DNA of 64,000 bases from Clavibacter sp. VKM Ac-2872 (GCF_015351105.1 NZ_JADKRR010000001.1:911069-975068); one strand, 5' to 3'. Shown: positions 10,460 through 18,849, counted from the first letter of the stretch. The notes: a model not told the origin generated them from the letters alone. Translations and numbers: made by a program.

Positions 10460-11644
10460 ATGAGATGGAGCGCGCAGAAGCTGTCCGACGCGAGCGCGGA
10501 CGCGCTGCCCGGACTCGCCCGCCTGAGCAACCTCGTCCAGAGCGTGCGCACCCCGGAGTTCCAGGGCGTCACGTTCCACGAGGTGCTCGCGAAGTCAGCC
10601 CTCAATCGCGTGCCGGGGGAGTCGAAGGTCATGCCGTACGGCTGGACCATCAACCCCTACCGGGGCTGCACGCACGCCTGCGTCTACTGCTTCGCGCGCC
10701 CGACGCACGAGTACCTCGACCTCGACGGGGGACGCGACTTCGACGACCAGATCATCGTCAAGGTCAACGTCGCCGAGGTGCTGGCACGCGAGCTCGCGAA
10801 GCCCACGTGGACGCACGACGCCGTGGCGCTCGGGACGAACACCGATCCCTACCAGCGGGCAGAGGGCCGCTACGCGCTCATGCCCGGCATCATCGCGGCG
10901 CTCGCCTCGTCGGGCACGCCCCTGTCGATCCTCACCAAGGGCACGCTCCTGCGCCGCGACCTCCCGTTGCTCGCCGAGGCGGCCACGAGCGTGCCGGTCG
11001 ACCTCGCGATGAGCATCGCCGTGCTCGACGACGACCTGCAGCAGTCGGTGGAGCCCGGCACGCCCACGACCGCGGCGCGCCTCGCGACGGTCACGGCCAT
11101 CCGCGAGGCGGGCCTCGACTGCACCGTGTTCATGATGCCGATCCTGCCGATGCTCACGGACTCGACGGAGCACCTCGACCACGCGCTGACCCGCATCCGC
11201 GAGGCCGGCGGCACGCGCGTCCTCTACTCCGCGCTCTACCTGAAGCCCGGCGTGAAGGAGTGGTACCTCCAGTGGCTCGAGCGCGAGCGCCCGGATCTCG
11301 TGGGCCGCTACCTCGACCTCTACGCGCGCGGGGCCTACGCGCCGCAGGCCTATCGGTCGTGGCTGAAGACGCGCATGGATCCGCTGGTCCGGCGACACGG
11401 GCTCGGCGGCGGGCGGGCGGATCCCCGCACCGGCGGCGTGCTGTCCCGCGCCGACCTGCCCGGCCTCGACGCGGCCCGCGCGCGGGCCGGCGACCGGCCG
11501 CGTCCCGGCTGGAGCCAGGAGGGCGCGGACAGCCGGGCCGCCACGGCACGCGGCCGCGGCAGCTGGACGCAGGCGCCGACGCCCGGACCGCTCGTCGCGG
11601 CCGCGCTCCCGGCCGCCTCCGGGACGCAGGCCACCCTGTTCTGA
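10460..11644 (+). CDS. Radical SAM protein of the Rv2578c / SplB-like family
   Basis: 394 residues. The radical SAM cluster motif CTHACVYC (CX3CX2C) lies in NPYRGCTHACVYCFARPTHEYLD at about residues 65-85; the family signature MPYGWTINPYRGC and KVNVAEVL follow. The C-terminal 90 residues are Gly/Arg/Ala-rich and probably disordered. These enzymes are related to spore photoproduct lyase but their substrate is unknown. The start ATG at 10460 begins 6 bases after an SOS box, which points to a role in the DNA-damage response. No strong ribosome site is seen, so the mRNA may be nearly leaderless. Confidence 0.85.
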   Translation: MRWSAQKLSDASADALPGLARLSNLVQSVRTPEFQGVTFHEVLAKSALNRVPGESKVMPYGWTINPYRGCTHACVYCFARPTHEYLDLDGGRDFDDQIIVKVNVAEVLARELAKPTWTHDAVALGTNTDPYQRAEGRYALMPGIIAALASSGTPLSILTKGTLLRRDLPLLAEAATSVPVDLAMSIAVLDDDLQQSVEPGTPTTAARLATVTAIREAGLDCTVFMMPILPMLTDSTEHLDHALTRIREAGGTRVLYSALYLKPGVKEWYLQWLERERPDLVGRYLDLYARGAYAPQAYRSWLKTRMDPLVRRHGLGGGRADPRTGGVLSRADLPGLDAARARAGDRPRPGWSQEGADSRAATARGRGSWTQAPTPGPLVAAALPAASGTQATLF

Positions 11645-11705
11645 CGCCGGGGGCGCTGAGGTGTCCGCCCACGCCCCCGTTCGCCGCGCCGACGGGCCCC
11701 GTGGC

Positions 11706-11711
11706 TATGGT
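11706..11711 (+). promoter_or_regulatory. -10 box TATGGT of a leaderless transcript
   Basis: TATGGT, six bases, then the ATG at 11718. This spacing decides the start of the LuxR-type gene over an upstream in-frame GTG at 11661. Confidence 0.6.
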
Positions 11712-11717
11712 TCTGAC

Positions 11718-12425
11718 ATGACCAGCGAGCGCGACCCCGGGCCGGGTGCGCGCGACGCCTCCCGGCGGTCGTCGCCGCAGCCCGTGCGCGTCGGCGTGCT
11801 CATGGGCCACGAGTCCGCGTTGGACGAGGTCTGCGCGATCCTGCGCCGCCTGGCTCCCGAGATCGACGTCGTGGTCAGCACGACCGGCTGGCTCCAGCTG
11901 GTCCGCTCGCCGCGCTTCCCGACGGACGTCGTGGTCGTCGACTACGACCTCGCCGACGCCGTCAGCCTCGAGGGCCGGATCCGCTCCTGCCGCGCGGCCG
12001 GGGCGGCCGTCGTGGTCCTGTCGCGGTCGGGGGCGGAGAGCGTCCGTCGCCGCGTGGTCGAGGCGGGGGCGGCGGCGCTGCTGACCGGGCCCGTGCCCGC
12101 GGCGGACATCGAACCCGCGGTCCGTGCCGTCGCCACCGGCGCTCGTTCCCCGCAGCGGCGGGTCGACGGCACGACGCACGAGGAGGAGGGGCGCGCGGCG
12201 CACGCCTTCGCGAGCCCCCGCCTCAGCCAGGGCGAGGAGCAGGCCCTCCGCCTCTACGTGACCGGCCGCTCGACGCAGGCCGTCGCCGCCGCCATGAACG
12301 TCCAGTACGAGACCGCGAAGACGTACCTCCGGCGCGTCCGCGCGAAGTACCGCCTCGTGGGGAGGATCGCGGGTCGTCGGTCCGACCTGATCGATCGCGC
12401 CACCGAGGACGGCTACCTTCGGTAG
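11718..12425 (+). CDS. LuxR-family regulator with degenerate receiver domain
   Basis: 235 residues. The N-terminal part (23-145) has the pattern of a response-regulator receiver: VRVGVLMG, VVVVDYD with D75 at the phospho-acceptor position, then VVVLSRSG. The usual acidic pair at the first strand is replaced by MGHE and the usual lysine in the fifth strand by Thr (ALLTGP), so it may not be phosphorylated normally. The C-terminal helix-turn-helix (LSQGEEQALRLYVTGRSTQA to RRVRAKY) is LuxR-like. No sensor kinase is adjacent. Its last codons hold the promoter of the next gene, tdk. Confidence 0.75.
   Translation: MTSERDPGPGARDASRRSSPQPVRVGVLMGHESALDEVCAILRRLAPEIDVVVSTTGWLQLVRSPRFPTDVVVVDYDLADAVSLEGRIRSCRAAGAAVVVLSRSGAESVRRRVVEAGAAALLTGPVPAADIEPAVRAVATGARSPQRRVDGTTHEEEGRAAHAFASPRLSQGEEQALRLYVTGRSTQAVAAAMNVQYETAKTYLRRVRAKYRLVGRIAGRRSDLIDRATEDGYLR
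12414..12419 (+). promoter_or_regulatory. -10 box TACCTT of leaderless tdk, inside the upstream gene
   Basis: TACCTT overlaps the last codons of the LuxR-type gene (Tyr-Leu-Arg-stop). Six bases later comes the tdk ATG at 12426, directly after the upstream TAG. No ribosome site is present. Confidence 0.5.
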
Positions 12426-13100
12426 ATGGCCAAGCTCTACTTCCGTTTCGGCGCGATGAACAGCGGCAAGAGCACCTCGATGCTCCAGGCCGCCTACAAC
12501 TACGAGGAGCGCGGGCAGCACGTGCTGCTCACGAAGCCCGTGATCGACACCAAGGGCGACCGCGACATCGTGTCCCGACTCGGCGTCCGTCGCCCGGTGG
12601 ACTTCCTGCTCGAGCCGGACGCGGACGTCTGGCAGGAGTTCGGGATCCATCGCGAGCGCGTGCTGCAGGAGAAGGGCGGCCCGACGGCGTGCCTCCTCGT
12701 CGACGAGGCGCAGTTCCTCCGCGAGTCGCAGGTGGACGACCTGCTGCGCATCGCGATCCTCCAGGACGTCCCGGTCATCGCCTACGGGATCCGCACCGAC
12801 TTCCAGACGGTGGCGTTCCCCGGGAGCCGACGGCTGCTGGAGATCGCGCACAGCCTGGAGGAGATGAAGACCATCTGCCGCTGCGGGCGCAAGGCCGTCT
12901 TCAACGCGCGCCAGGTCGGCGAGCGGTTCATCTTCGCCGGCGACCAGGTCGCGATCGACGGCGAGGACGTCACGTACATGTCGCTCTGCGGCGCCTGCTA
13001 CCTCGCGGAGAGCGGGGGAGTGCTCACGAGCGGGCGGCCCGTCGAGGCGTCCGCGTCGGCGTTCGGGTACCCGGCGGGCCCCGACGCGGACTTCGCCTGA
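12426..13100 (+). CDS. tdk: Thymidine kinase
   Basis: 224 residues. It salvages thymidine to dTMP using ATP. The P-loop GAMNSGKST is at 9-17, the DEAQF Walker B/lid motif near 97, and the zinc site is formed by CRC and CGAC pairs in the C-terminal third. The length is slightly over the usual 190-200 because of a short C-terminal tail. The ATG follows the upstream stop with no gap; the TACCTT box suggests its own leaderless mRNA as well as read-through. Confidence 0.93.
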   Translation: MAKLYFRFGAMNSGKSTSMLQAAYNYEERGQHVLLTKPVIDTKGDRDIVSRLGVRRPVDFLLEPDADVWQEFGIHRERVLQEKGGPTACLLVDEAQFLRESQVDDLLRIAILQDVPVIAYGIRTDFQTVAFPGSRRLLEIAHSLEEMKTICRCGRKAVFNARQVGERFIFAGDQVAIDGEDVTYMSLCGACYLAESGGVLTSGRPVEASASAFGYPAGPDADFA

Positions 13101-13129
13101 TCCGGCGGGGCGGTCGACGGCGCAGGTCG

Positions 13130-13222
13130 TCAGTCGCGCAGGAAGCGCAGGCCGTAGGCGGCGAACGCGCCCGTGATGACCAGGGTGGCGAGCGGCACGA
13201 GGGCGATGCAGGCGTCGGACAT
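13130..13222 (-). CDS. Possible 30-residue membrane peptide
   Basis: A short ORF too small for normal gene callers: ATG at 13222, TGA at 13130. The product starts MSDACIALVPLATLVITG, continues with AFAAYGL and ends RFLRD, so one hydrophobic helix is followed by a positive end. GAGG lies 11 bases before the start. It is in the opposite strand to tdk and the next gene. The helix pattern supports it; no homology is recognised. The rest of the 13101-13456 gap holds the leader of the downstream gene. Confidence 0.35.
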   Translation of the reverse strand: MSDACIALVPLATLVITGAFAAYGLRFLRD

Positions 13223-13414
13223 GGAGATGCGGACCTCGTCGTCGGGTGGGCGTTCGGGCGGCGCGCGGCCCTACTGGCTCGCGTCCTGCCGCGTACACGC
13301 TAGACCGACCGTCCCGCCGCGCCGACGCCCCAGATGCTGGGGCGTCATCCGCGGGGCGTCAATCCCCACCCCCGTGAACAGGAGCGGGTCCGCAGCTGTG
13401 GGAGCATGGGGCTC

Positions 13415-13435
13415 GAGCGCCGCTGGGGGGCGCTC
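13415..13435 (+). promoter_or_regulatory. Hairpin in the leader of the Wzz/kinase gene
   Basis: GAGCGCC (13415-13421) pairs with GGCGCTC (13429-13435) around a 7-base G-rich loop, 8 bases before the GAGGGGGA ribosome site. It may affect translation of the gene at 13457. I cannot match it to a known riboswitch. Confidence 0.3.
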
Positions 13436-13456
13436 CATCGACGAGGGGGATCGCCT

Positions 13457-14851
13457 GTGGAACTGCGTGAATACATCCGGATCTTGCGACGCTCGTGGGT
13501 GCTCATCCTGCTCGTCCTGCTCCTGGGGGTCGGCGCCGCCGCCGGCTACTCGCTGGTCCAGACGCCGGAGTACCGCGCCTCGTCCAAGGTGTTCGTCTCG
13601 ACGCAGTCGGCCGGCACCGTGCAGGACCTCAGCCAGGGCAACTCGTTCACCCAGCAGGCGGTGAAGAGCTACGCGGACGTCGTGTCGACACCCGTCGTCC
13701 TCGAGCCGGTCATCGCGCAGCTGGGCCTCGACGCGACCGCCGAGTCGCTGGCGCCGAAGGTCACCGCGACCGCGGCGGTCGACACCGTCATCATCGAGAT
13801 CTCCGTCGAGGACGAGCAGGCCGAGGCCGCCGCCACCATCGCGAACGCGGTGGCCCGGAGCTTCACCGACGTCGTCGCCCAGCTCACGCCGCTCGACGCC
13901 AACGGCCAGCCGCAGGTGAAGATCTCGATCCTGCAGGAGGCGCGGATCCCGGCATCGCCCGTGTCCCCGAAGGTGCCGCTCAACCTCGCCCTGGGCGGCC
14001 TCGTCGGCCTCGCCCTCGGCATCGCGACGGCCGTGCTGCGGTCCACGCTCGACACGCGCATCCGCGGAGAGCGCGACCTGCGCCTCGTCACGAAGGCACC
14101 CATCCTCGGTGGCATCGCCTTCGATCCGAAGGCCACGGAGCGCCCGCTCATCGTGCAGTCGGATCCCCGCAGCCCGCGCGCCGAGTCCTTCCGGAGCCTC
14201 CGGACCAACCTGCAGTTCCTCGACTTCGGCGGCCGCGCGCGCAGCTTCGTCATCACGAGCGCGGTCGAGTCGGAGGGCAAGTCCACGACGAGCGCCAACC
14301 TCGCCATCGCGTTGAGCGACGCGGGTGCGCGGGTGGCGGTCATCGACGCCGACCTGCGTCGGCCCAAGCTCGCGTCGTACCTGGGTCTCGAGGGCGCGGT
14401 GGGCCTCACCGACGTGCTCATCGGGCGCGCGGAGCTCAAGGACGTGCTGCAGCCGTGGGGCAACCGCAACATGTTCGTGCTGCCGGCCGGGCAGATCCCG
14501 CCGAACCCGAGCGAGCTGCTCGGCTCCCGCACCATGGTGACGCTCCTCAAGGAGCTCGAGGCCGAGTTCGACACCGTGCTCATCGACGCGCCGCCGCTCC
14601 TCCCCGTCACCGACAGCGCCGTGCTGTCGAAGAGCGCGGGCGGGGCGATCCTCATCGTGTCGTCCGGTCGCGCGCACCGGGGCCAGGTCCACGCGGCCCT
14701 CGAGTCGCTCAACAGCGTGGGCGCCGAGGTGCTGGGCGTCGTGCTGACCATGCTCCCGACCAAGGGCCCCGATGCGTACGGGTACGGCCAGTACGGCTAT
14801 TCGTACGTTCGCCCCGAGAGCGCCGACAGCACGAGTCCCGCCGCTCCCTGA
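13457..14851 (+). CDS. Wzz / bacterial tyrosine kinase fusion (polysaccharide chain-length control)
   Basis: 464 residues. The N-terminal Wzz-type domain has a membrane helix at about 13-32 and a second near 176-196. The cytoplasmic kinase domain has Walker A SAVESEGKST (268-277), Walker A' VIDADLRRP (about 295-303) and Walker B VLIDAPP. The C-terminus carries a tyrosine cluster (YGYGQYGYSYV) that such kinases autophosphorylate. This is the Gram-positive CapAB/CpsCD activity in one chain, which controls export and length of a surface polysaccharide. GTG start at 13457 with GAGGGGGA upstream; it directly precedes the first membrane helix. Neighbours are envelope genes, but no glycosyltransferase, flippase or polymerase is near. 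Confidence 0.88.
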   Translation: MELREYIRILRRSWVLILLVLLLGVGAAAGYSLVQTPEYRASSKVFVSTQSAGTVQDLSQGNSFTQQAVKSYADVVSTPVVLEPVIAQLGLDATAESLAPKVTATAAVDTVIIEISVEDEQAEAAATIANAVARSFTDVVAQLTPLDANGQPQVKISILQEARIPASPVSPKVPLNLALGGLVGLALGIATAVLRSTLDTRIRGERDLRLVTKAPILGGIAFDPKATERPLIVQSDPRSPRAESFRSLRTNLQFLDFGGRARSFVITSAVESEGKSTTSANLAIALSDAGARVAVIDADLRRPKLASYLGLEGAVGLTDVLIGRAELKDVLQPWGNRNMFVLPAGQIPPNPSELLGSRTMVTLLKELEAEFDTVLIDAPPLLPVTDSAVLSKSAGGAILIVSSGRAHRGQVHAALESLNSVGAEVLGVVLTMLPTKGPDAYGYGQYGYSYVRPESADSTSPAAP

Positions 14852-15008
14852 CCGCCCGCCGACCCGTGTCGTCCCGGCGGCTGCTGCGGGGGCCTGTACG
14901 ATCCGGGTGACACCACCGCTCGACCCGCATCTCCCGCTGCGCGGCCCGGGGGCCGTGCTCCACCGGAGGAGCGGGTCTCGGATCGTCCCCGGGGCGTGGG
15001 CCGGATCC

Positions 15009-15032
15009 GGCCGCCCGAGAGGGTGGGCGGCC
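15009..15032 (+). terminator. Hairpin after the Wzz/kinase gene
   Basis: GGCCGCCC (15009-15016) pairs with GGGCGGCC (15025-15032) around an 8-base loop. It lies in the 303-base gap 14852-15154 and has no U-tract, so termination is uncertain. The gap also has a TACGAT box at about 14897-14902 and a short upstream ORF. Confidence 0.3.
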
Positions 15033-15069
15033 CGCGCGCCGCACGATGCCAGCCACACCGGGAGACACC

Positions 15070-15162
15070 ATGTCGGCTCACGCCGAGGCGCGATCGCGCC
15101 GCCTGCCAGGACGCCCGTCCGACCACAGCGCCCCGCGACCCGCGGGAGCATCGCGTGGCTAG
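15070..15162 (+). CDS. Possible 30-residue upstream ORF overlapping the next gene
   Basis: ATG at 15070 after GGAGA, ending TAG at 15160-15162, eight bases inside the next gene, which starts GTG 15155. The peptide begins MSAHAEARSRRLPGRPSD and is basic and low in complexity. Such an arrangement could couple translation to the downstream gene. It may also be chance. Confidence 0.25.
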   Translation: MSAHAEARSRRLPGRPSDHSAPRPAGASRG

Positions 15163-16162
15163 GCCGGCGCCCGACGGCCGCAAGCCCATGGCCGTCACGG
15201 GACGCGCCCGGCGTCGTCGTCCGTCGCTCGGGCGCCTCGTCCCCGGCATCGGCGTGACCGGGGTGGTCGCCTTCCTCGTCATCGACCTGATCCTCGTCTC
15301 GGCCGCGGTCACCCGCAGCGGCGGCGGGTCGACCGACACGGGCACGGCCGCCCCCGCCCCGTCGGCCACCGCCACCGGCACCAGCACGGACGCCGCCGCG
15401 ACCGCGACCGCGACTCCCACGCCCGCCCCGAGCGCCGCGCCGACCGCCACCGTGGCGGCCCCGACCGTGTTCCTCGCCGCGGGGAACGCCGAGGTCGCCT
15501 GGCGCACCACGGGCGGCTCCTGCACGGGGGAGCCCGCCCGCATCCAGACCACCATCGACGAGGGCCGCACCTGGGACACCCGCTCCACGGGCTCCTTCGA
15601 CGCGCGCCGGATCCTCGCCCTCCAGGTGGAGAGCCCGGACGTCGGCAGCATCGTCGCCGATGTCACGGCCGCCTGCACCCGCACCACGCTCCAGAGCTTC
15701 ACGGGCGGCGAGTTCTGGCGTGACGCGCCCGCGCTCACCGCGACGACGGCGTACGTCGACCCGACGCAGCCCGGCACGGTGCAGCTCGTCCAGGGCTCCC
15801 GGGACGCTCCCTGCGACGACGCCGTCCAGGTCGTCGACAGCGGTCAGGCCGCCGCGGTGCTCTGCGGCTCCGGCGCGCTGCACGTCCGCTCGGGCAGCGG
15901 CGACTTCCGGCGGATCGACGCTCCCGGCGTCCTGGCTCTCGCGCTGGGCACGGACGGCATCCTCACCGCGGGGACCGCCGGGTCCTGCGCGGGGACGAGC
16001 GTCGGCCGCATCGTCCCGGCGTCGGGCGCCGTGAGCGTCCTCGGCTGCGCGGCGGCTGCGCCCACCAGCGGTGCCGTCGCCCTCTCGGCCGCGGGCCGTG
16101 ACGTCTGGCTCCTGACCGGCGACGCCGTCAGCATCTCCACCGACGGCGGGGCCACCTGGTGA
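15155..16162 (+). CDS. Membrane-anchored protein with Asp-box motifs
   Basis: 335 residues. A basic N-terminus, one membrane helix at about 32-52, a Thr/Ala/Pro-rich linker to about residue 105, and then an extracytoplasmic domain of about 230 residues. This domain holds two Asp boxes, TIDEGRTW near 135 and STDGGATW at the very end, which are typical of beta-propeller blades in sialidase-like and sortilin-like proteins. Catalytic residues of sialidases are not visible, so it is probably a binding or scaffold protein. GTG start at 15155 follows CGGGAG by 7 bases. It overlaps the next gene, a DUF4012 protein, so the two are co-translated. Function is unknown. Confidence 0.7.
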   Translation: MARPAPDGRKPMAVTGRARRRRPSLGRLVPGIGVTGVVAFLVIDLILVSAAVTRSGGGSTDTGTAAPAPSATATGTSTDAAATATATPTPAPSAAPTATVAAPTVFLAAGNAEVAWRTTGGSCTGEPARIQTTIDEGRTWDTRSTGSFDARRILALQVESPDVGSIVADVTAACTRTTLQSFTGGEFWRDAPALTATTAYVDPTQPGTVQLVQGSRDAPCDDAVQVVDSGQAAAVLCGSGALHVRSGSGDFRRIDAPGVLALALGTDGILTAGTAGSCAGTSVGRIVPASGAVSVLGCAAAAPTSGAVALSAAGRDVWLLTGDAVSISTDGGATW

Positions 16163-17985
16163 TGTCCGCGGCCGACGTCGCGCAGCCGTCGAGGAGGCGC
16201 CGCCGCCGTTCGCGGCGCCCCTGGACGCGACGTCGCGTCCTCGTCGTCGCGGGTGCCGCGGTCGCCGTCGTCCTGGTGCTCTGGATCGCGTGGGTCGCCG
16301 CCCGCGCGCTCCTGGCCCGCGGCGAGCTCGAGCAGGCGGTGCCGCTCGCATCCGCCGTGCAGCGCGACCTCCTGGCCGGCGACTCCGCGGGAGCCTCCGC
16401 GAACGTCGCGCAGCTGCGCGACCACTCCGCGCGCGCGGTGTCGCTCACGGGGGATCCCGTGTGGGCGGTAAGCGAGCACGTGCCGTTCGTGGGCCCGAAC
16501 CTGCGCGCATTCCGGGAGATCTCCGGCATCGTCGACCGCATCGGCGGGGACGCGCTGCAGCCCGTCGTCGGCATCGCCGACACGCTCGACGTCGCGAGCC
16601 TCACCCCGAAGGACGGCAAGCTCGACCTCGATCCCATCGTGGCCGCGCAGGTGCCGGTCCGGCAGGCCGACGACGCCCTCGACGCCGCGCTGACCGACGT
16701 GACGGACATCGACACCGGCAGCACCATCCGGCCGGTCGCCGACGCGGTCGCGCGCCTGAAGGAGACGGTCGGGAAGGCCGCCGAGACACTGGCCGTCGTG
16801 CGCCACGTCACCGACCTCGCGCCCGCGATGCTCGGGGCCGACGGCGACCGCAGCTACCTGCTCATGTTCCAGAACAACGCCGAGGTGCGCTCCACGGGTG
16901 GCATCCCCGGCGCGCTCGCGCTCGTGCGCACGGGCGGCGGCGCGTTCTCGCTCGCCGGCCAGGACTCCGCGCGCGCCTTCCCGCGGCTCGCGGAGCCTGC
17001 CCTGCCCCTGGACCCGCAGACCGCGGGCCTCTACGGGACCATCACGGGCCGCTACATGCAGGACGTCACCCTGACGCCCGAGTTCCCCCAGGCCGCGCCG
17101 CTCGCCGCCGAGATGTGGCGGCTCAAGCACGGCCAGGCGGTCGACGGCGTGATCAGCTTCGACCCGGTCGCCCTCTCGTACCTGCTCGAGGCCACCGGCC
17201 CCATCACGCTCGCGACGGGCGACGTGCTGCGCTCCGACGACGCCGTCGACCTCCTCCTGCACGACGTGTACCTCCGCTACCCGAACCCGGACGTCCAGGA
17301 CGCGGTCTTCGCGAGCGTCGCCGACTCGGTGTTCGCGAAGGTCTCCTCGGGGGATGTGGACCCGGCCGCGCTGGTGAAGGCCCTGGGGCACGCCGCCGAG
17401 GAGCGTCGGATCCTGATCTGGAACTCGCGCGCCGATGAGCAGGCGACCCTCGACGGCACCACGTTCCAGGGCTCGCTGCCCGCCGACAACGACGAGTCGA
17501 CCGCCTTCGGCGTGTTCCTCAACGACGCGACCGGCGCGAAGATGGACTACTACCTCTCGCTCAAGACCACCCTGGCGATGGCCATGTGCCGGGACGACGG
17601 CCGGCCGGACTACCGCACCGAGGTGATCCTCGGATCCACGGCCCCGGCCGACGCGGCCACGCTTCCCTTCGTGGTCACGGGCGGCGGCGTCTACGGCGTG
17701 CCGCCCGGCGACATCAAGACCCGCGTGGCGGTCTACGGGCCGCCCGGCACCGTCCCGCTGCGCGTGCACATCGACGGCGCGGAGACGCCGTTCCAGCCCG
17801 AGATCGTGGGCGGGCGGGCCGTCGCCCAGGTCGAGGTGACGCTGACGCCCGGCCAGGAGGTCCGCATCTCAGTGGACACACTGGGGGACAAAAAGCCCGA
17901 CACGCCGCTCTCGATCGTGACCACCCCGGTAATTGACACGATCGCGACAGAGTTCCGCTCCCTGTCCTGCGACGATTCGCAGTAG
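16162..17985 (+). CDS. DUF4012 domain protein of the envelope locus
   Basis: 607 residues. A strongly basic N-terminus (RRRRRRSRRPWTRRR) precedes one membrane helix at about 28-50; the rest is extracytoplasmic. The core FQNNAEVRSTGGIPGALAL is the DUF4012 signature. Family members occur in actinobacterial polysaccharide clusters, and similarity to LytR-type phosphotransferases has been suggested from context, but the activity is not established. Start: ATG 16162 overlaps the upstream TGA; an in-frame GTG at 16159 is an alternative. A short AT-rich patch occurs near 17888. Confidence 0.8.
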   Translation: MSAADVAQPSRRRRRRSRRPWTRRRVLVVAGAAVAVVLVLWIAWVAARALLARGELEQAVPLASAVQRDLLAGDSAGASANVAQLRDHSARAVSLTGDPVWAVSEHVPFVGPNLRAFREISGIVDRIGGDALQPVVGIADTLDVASLTPKDGKLDLDPIVAAQVPVRQADDALDAALTDVTDIDTGSTIRPVADAVARLKETVGKAAETLAVVRHVTDLAPAMLGADGDRSYLLMFQNNAEVRSTGGIPGALALVRTGGGAFSLAGQDSARAFPRLAEPALPLDPQTAGLYGTITGRYMQDVTLTPEFPQAAPLAAEMWRLKHGQAVDGVISFDPVALSYLLEATGPITLATGDVLRSDDAVDLLLHDVYLRYPNPDVQDAVFASVADSVFAKVSSGDVDPAALVKALGHAAEERRILIWNSRADEQATLDGTTFQGSLPADNDESTAFGVFLNDATGAKMDYYLSLKTTLAMAMCRDDGRPDYRTEVILGSTAPADAATLPFVVTGGGVYGVPPGDIKTRVAVYGPPGTVPLRVHIDGAETPFQPEIVGGRAVAQVEVTLTPGQEVRISVDTLGDKKPDTPLSIVTTPVIDTIATEFRSLSCDDSQ

Positions 17986-18073
17986 TCTCCTCAGCGGGGG
18001 AATGATCGACGGCGGACCCGAGTCCGCTAGTGACCCCTATGCACCACGAGAAGCTCACACTGGGGGAACCACC

Positions 18074-18658
18074 ATGTTCAAGAAGATCCTCGCCGGGGCG
18101 GCCATCGCCCTCGCCGCGACGTTCAGCGTCGCCACCGCCGCCAACGCGGACCCGTACACGCCCGAGGGTGGAGTCACCGTCAGCGACCCGACCGTCGCGC
18201 CCGGCCAGAGCACCGTCCTGACCTTCGCCGACGGCTCGTTCGCCCCGAGCGTCCCCGTCACCATCACCATCACCGGTGAGGACGCGGCCAACGCCACGCT
18301 GGCCTCCTACCGCACGGCCCCCATGGCCGTGACGAGCAACTCCATCACCAAGAACTCGACCAGCGCCGGCGGCCTCCGCGTCACCGTCACCCTGCCGGCC
18401 GGTTCCGCCACGGGCTCCTACGCCCTGACCGGCACCGACACCCTCGGCAACACCGTCTCCACGACGATCTCGGTCGTCGCGGCGGCCGGCAACGGCACGG
18501 CGACCGGCGGCTCCGCCGCCGACGGCTCGGCCGGCCTCCCCGTCACGGGCGGCCAGCTGCCCGTCGTCCTCATCTGGACCGGCGGCGGCCTGCTGCTGCT
18601 CGGTGCCGCCCTCGTCGCCGTGCTCGCCACGGTCCGTCGCCAGCGCACCACGGTCTGA
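18074..18658 (+). CDS. Small secreted LPXTG protein A
   Basis: 194 residues. The signal peptide is MFKKILAGAAIALAATFSV with cleavage probably after ANA (residue 24). A mature domain of about 110 residues is rich in Thr/Val/Ser and looks Ig-like. The sorting signal LPVTGG, a hydrophobic stretch and RRQRTTV end the protein. ATG 18074 follows GGGGGAA by about 6 bases. A related protein lies 330 bases downstream. Together with the DUF4012 and kinase genes this suggests a cell-surface assembly locus. No function is assigned. Confidence 0.85.
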   Translation: MFKKILAGAAIALAATFSVATAANADPYTPEGGVTVSDPTVAPGQSTVLTFADGSFAPSVPVTITITGEDAANATLASYRTAPMAVTSNSITKNSTSAGGLRVTVTLPAGSATGSYALTGTDTLGNTVSTTISVVAAAGNGTATGGSAADGSAGLPVTGGQLPVVLIWTGGGLLLLGAALVAVLATVRRQRTTV

Positions 18659-18708
18659 TCCGCATCCCGGACAGCGTCGCCTGACTCCCCTCCGGAGCTC
18701 GGCGAGAG

Positions 18709-18738
18709 AAGGCCCCGAGGCATCCGCCTCGGGGCCTT
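18709..18738 (+). terminator. Strong terminator after LPXTG protein A
   Basis: A perfect 13-bp stem (AAGGCCCCGAGGC with its complement) around the loop ATCC. It lies 50 bases after the stop and separates the two LPXTG genes. Confidence 0.85.
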
Positions 18739-18836
18739 CCCTCGTCTCCGGCCGCCGACGCGGGACGCGGGCATCGCGTGCCCCCAGTCCGGGGCCGAAC
18801 GCGCCCGCGCTCCTGCGCCCGGACCGCCGACGCGGC

Positions 18837-18842
18837 TAGCAT
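18837..18842 (+). promoter_or_regulatory. -10 box TAGCAT upstream of LPXTG protein B
   Basis: TAGCAT with 7 bases to a GTG at 18850. The transcript would start there and carry a leader of about 135 bases before the LPXTG gene at 18985. Confidence 0.5.
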
Positions 18843-18849
18843 CTCGATC

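Noticed and set aside
13310-13456. A riboswitch before the Wzz/kinase gene
   Set aside because: Only a single 7-bp hairpin is visible and no known aptamer core can be recognised.
13271-16351. A 1026-codon open frame on the minus strand
   Set aside because: It lies antisense to the Wzz/kinase and Asp-box genes, is Arg/Gly/Ala-rich with no domain or ribosome site, and results from GC bias in the third codon position.
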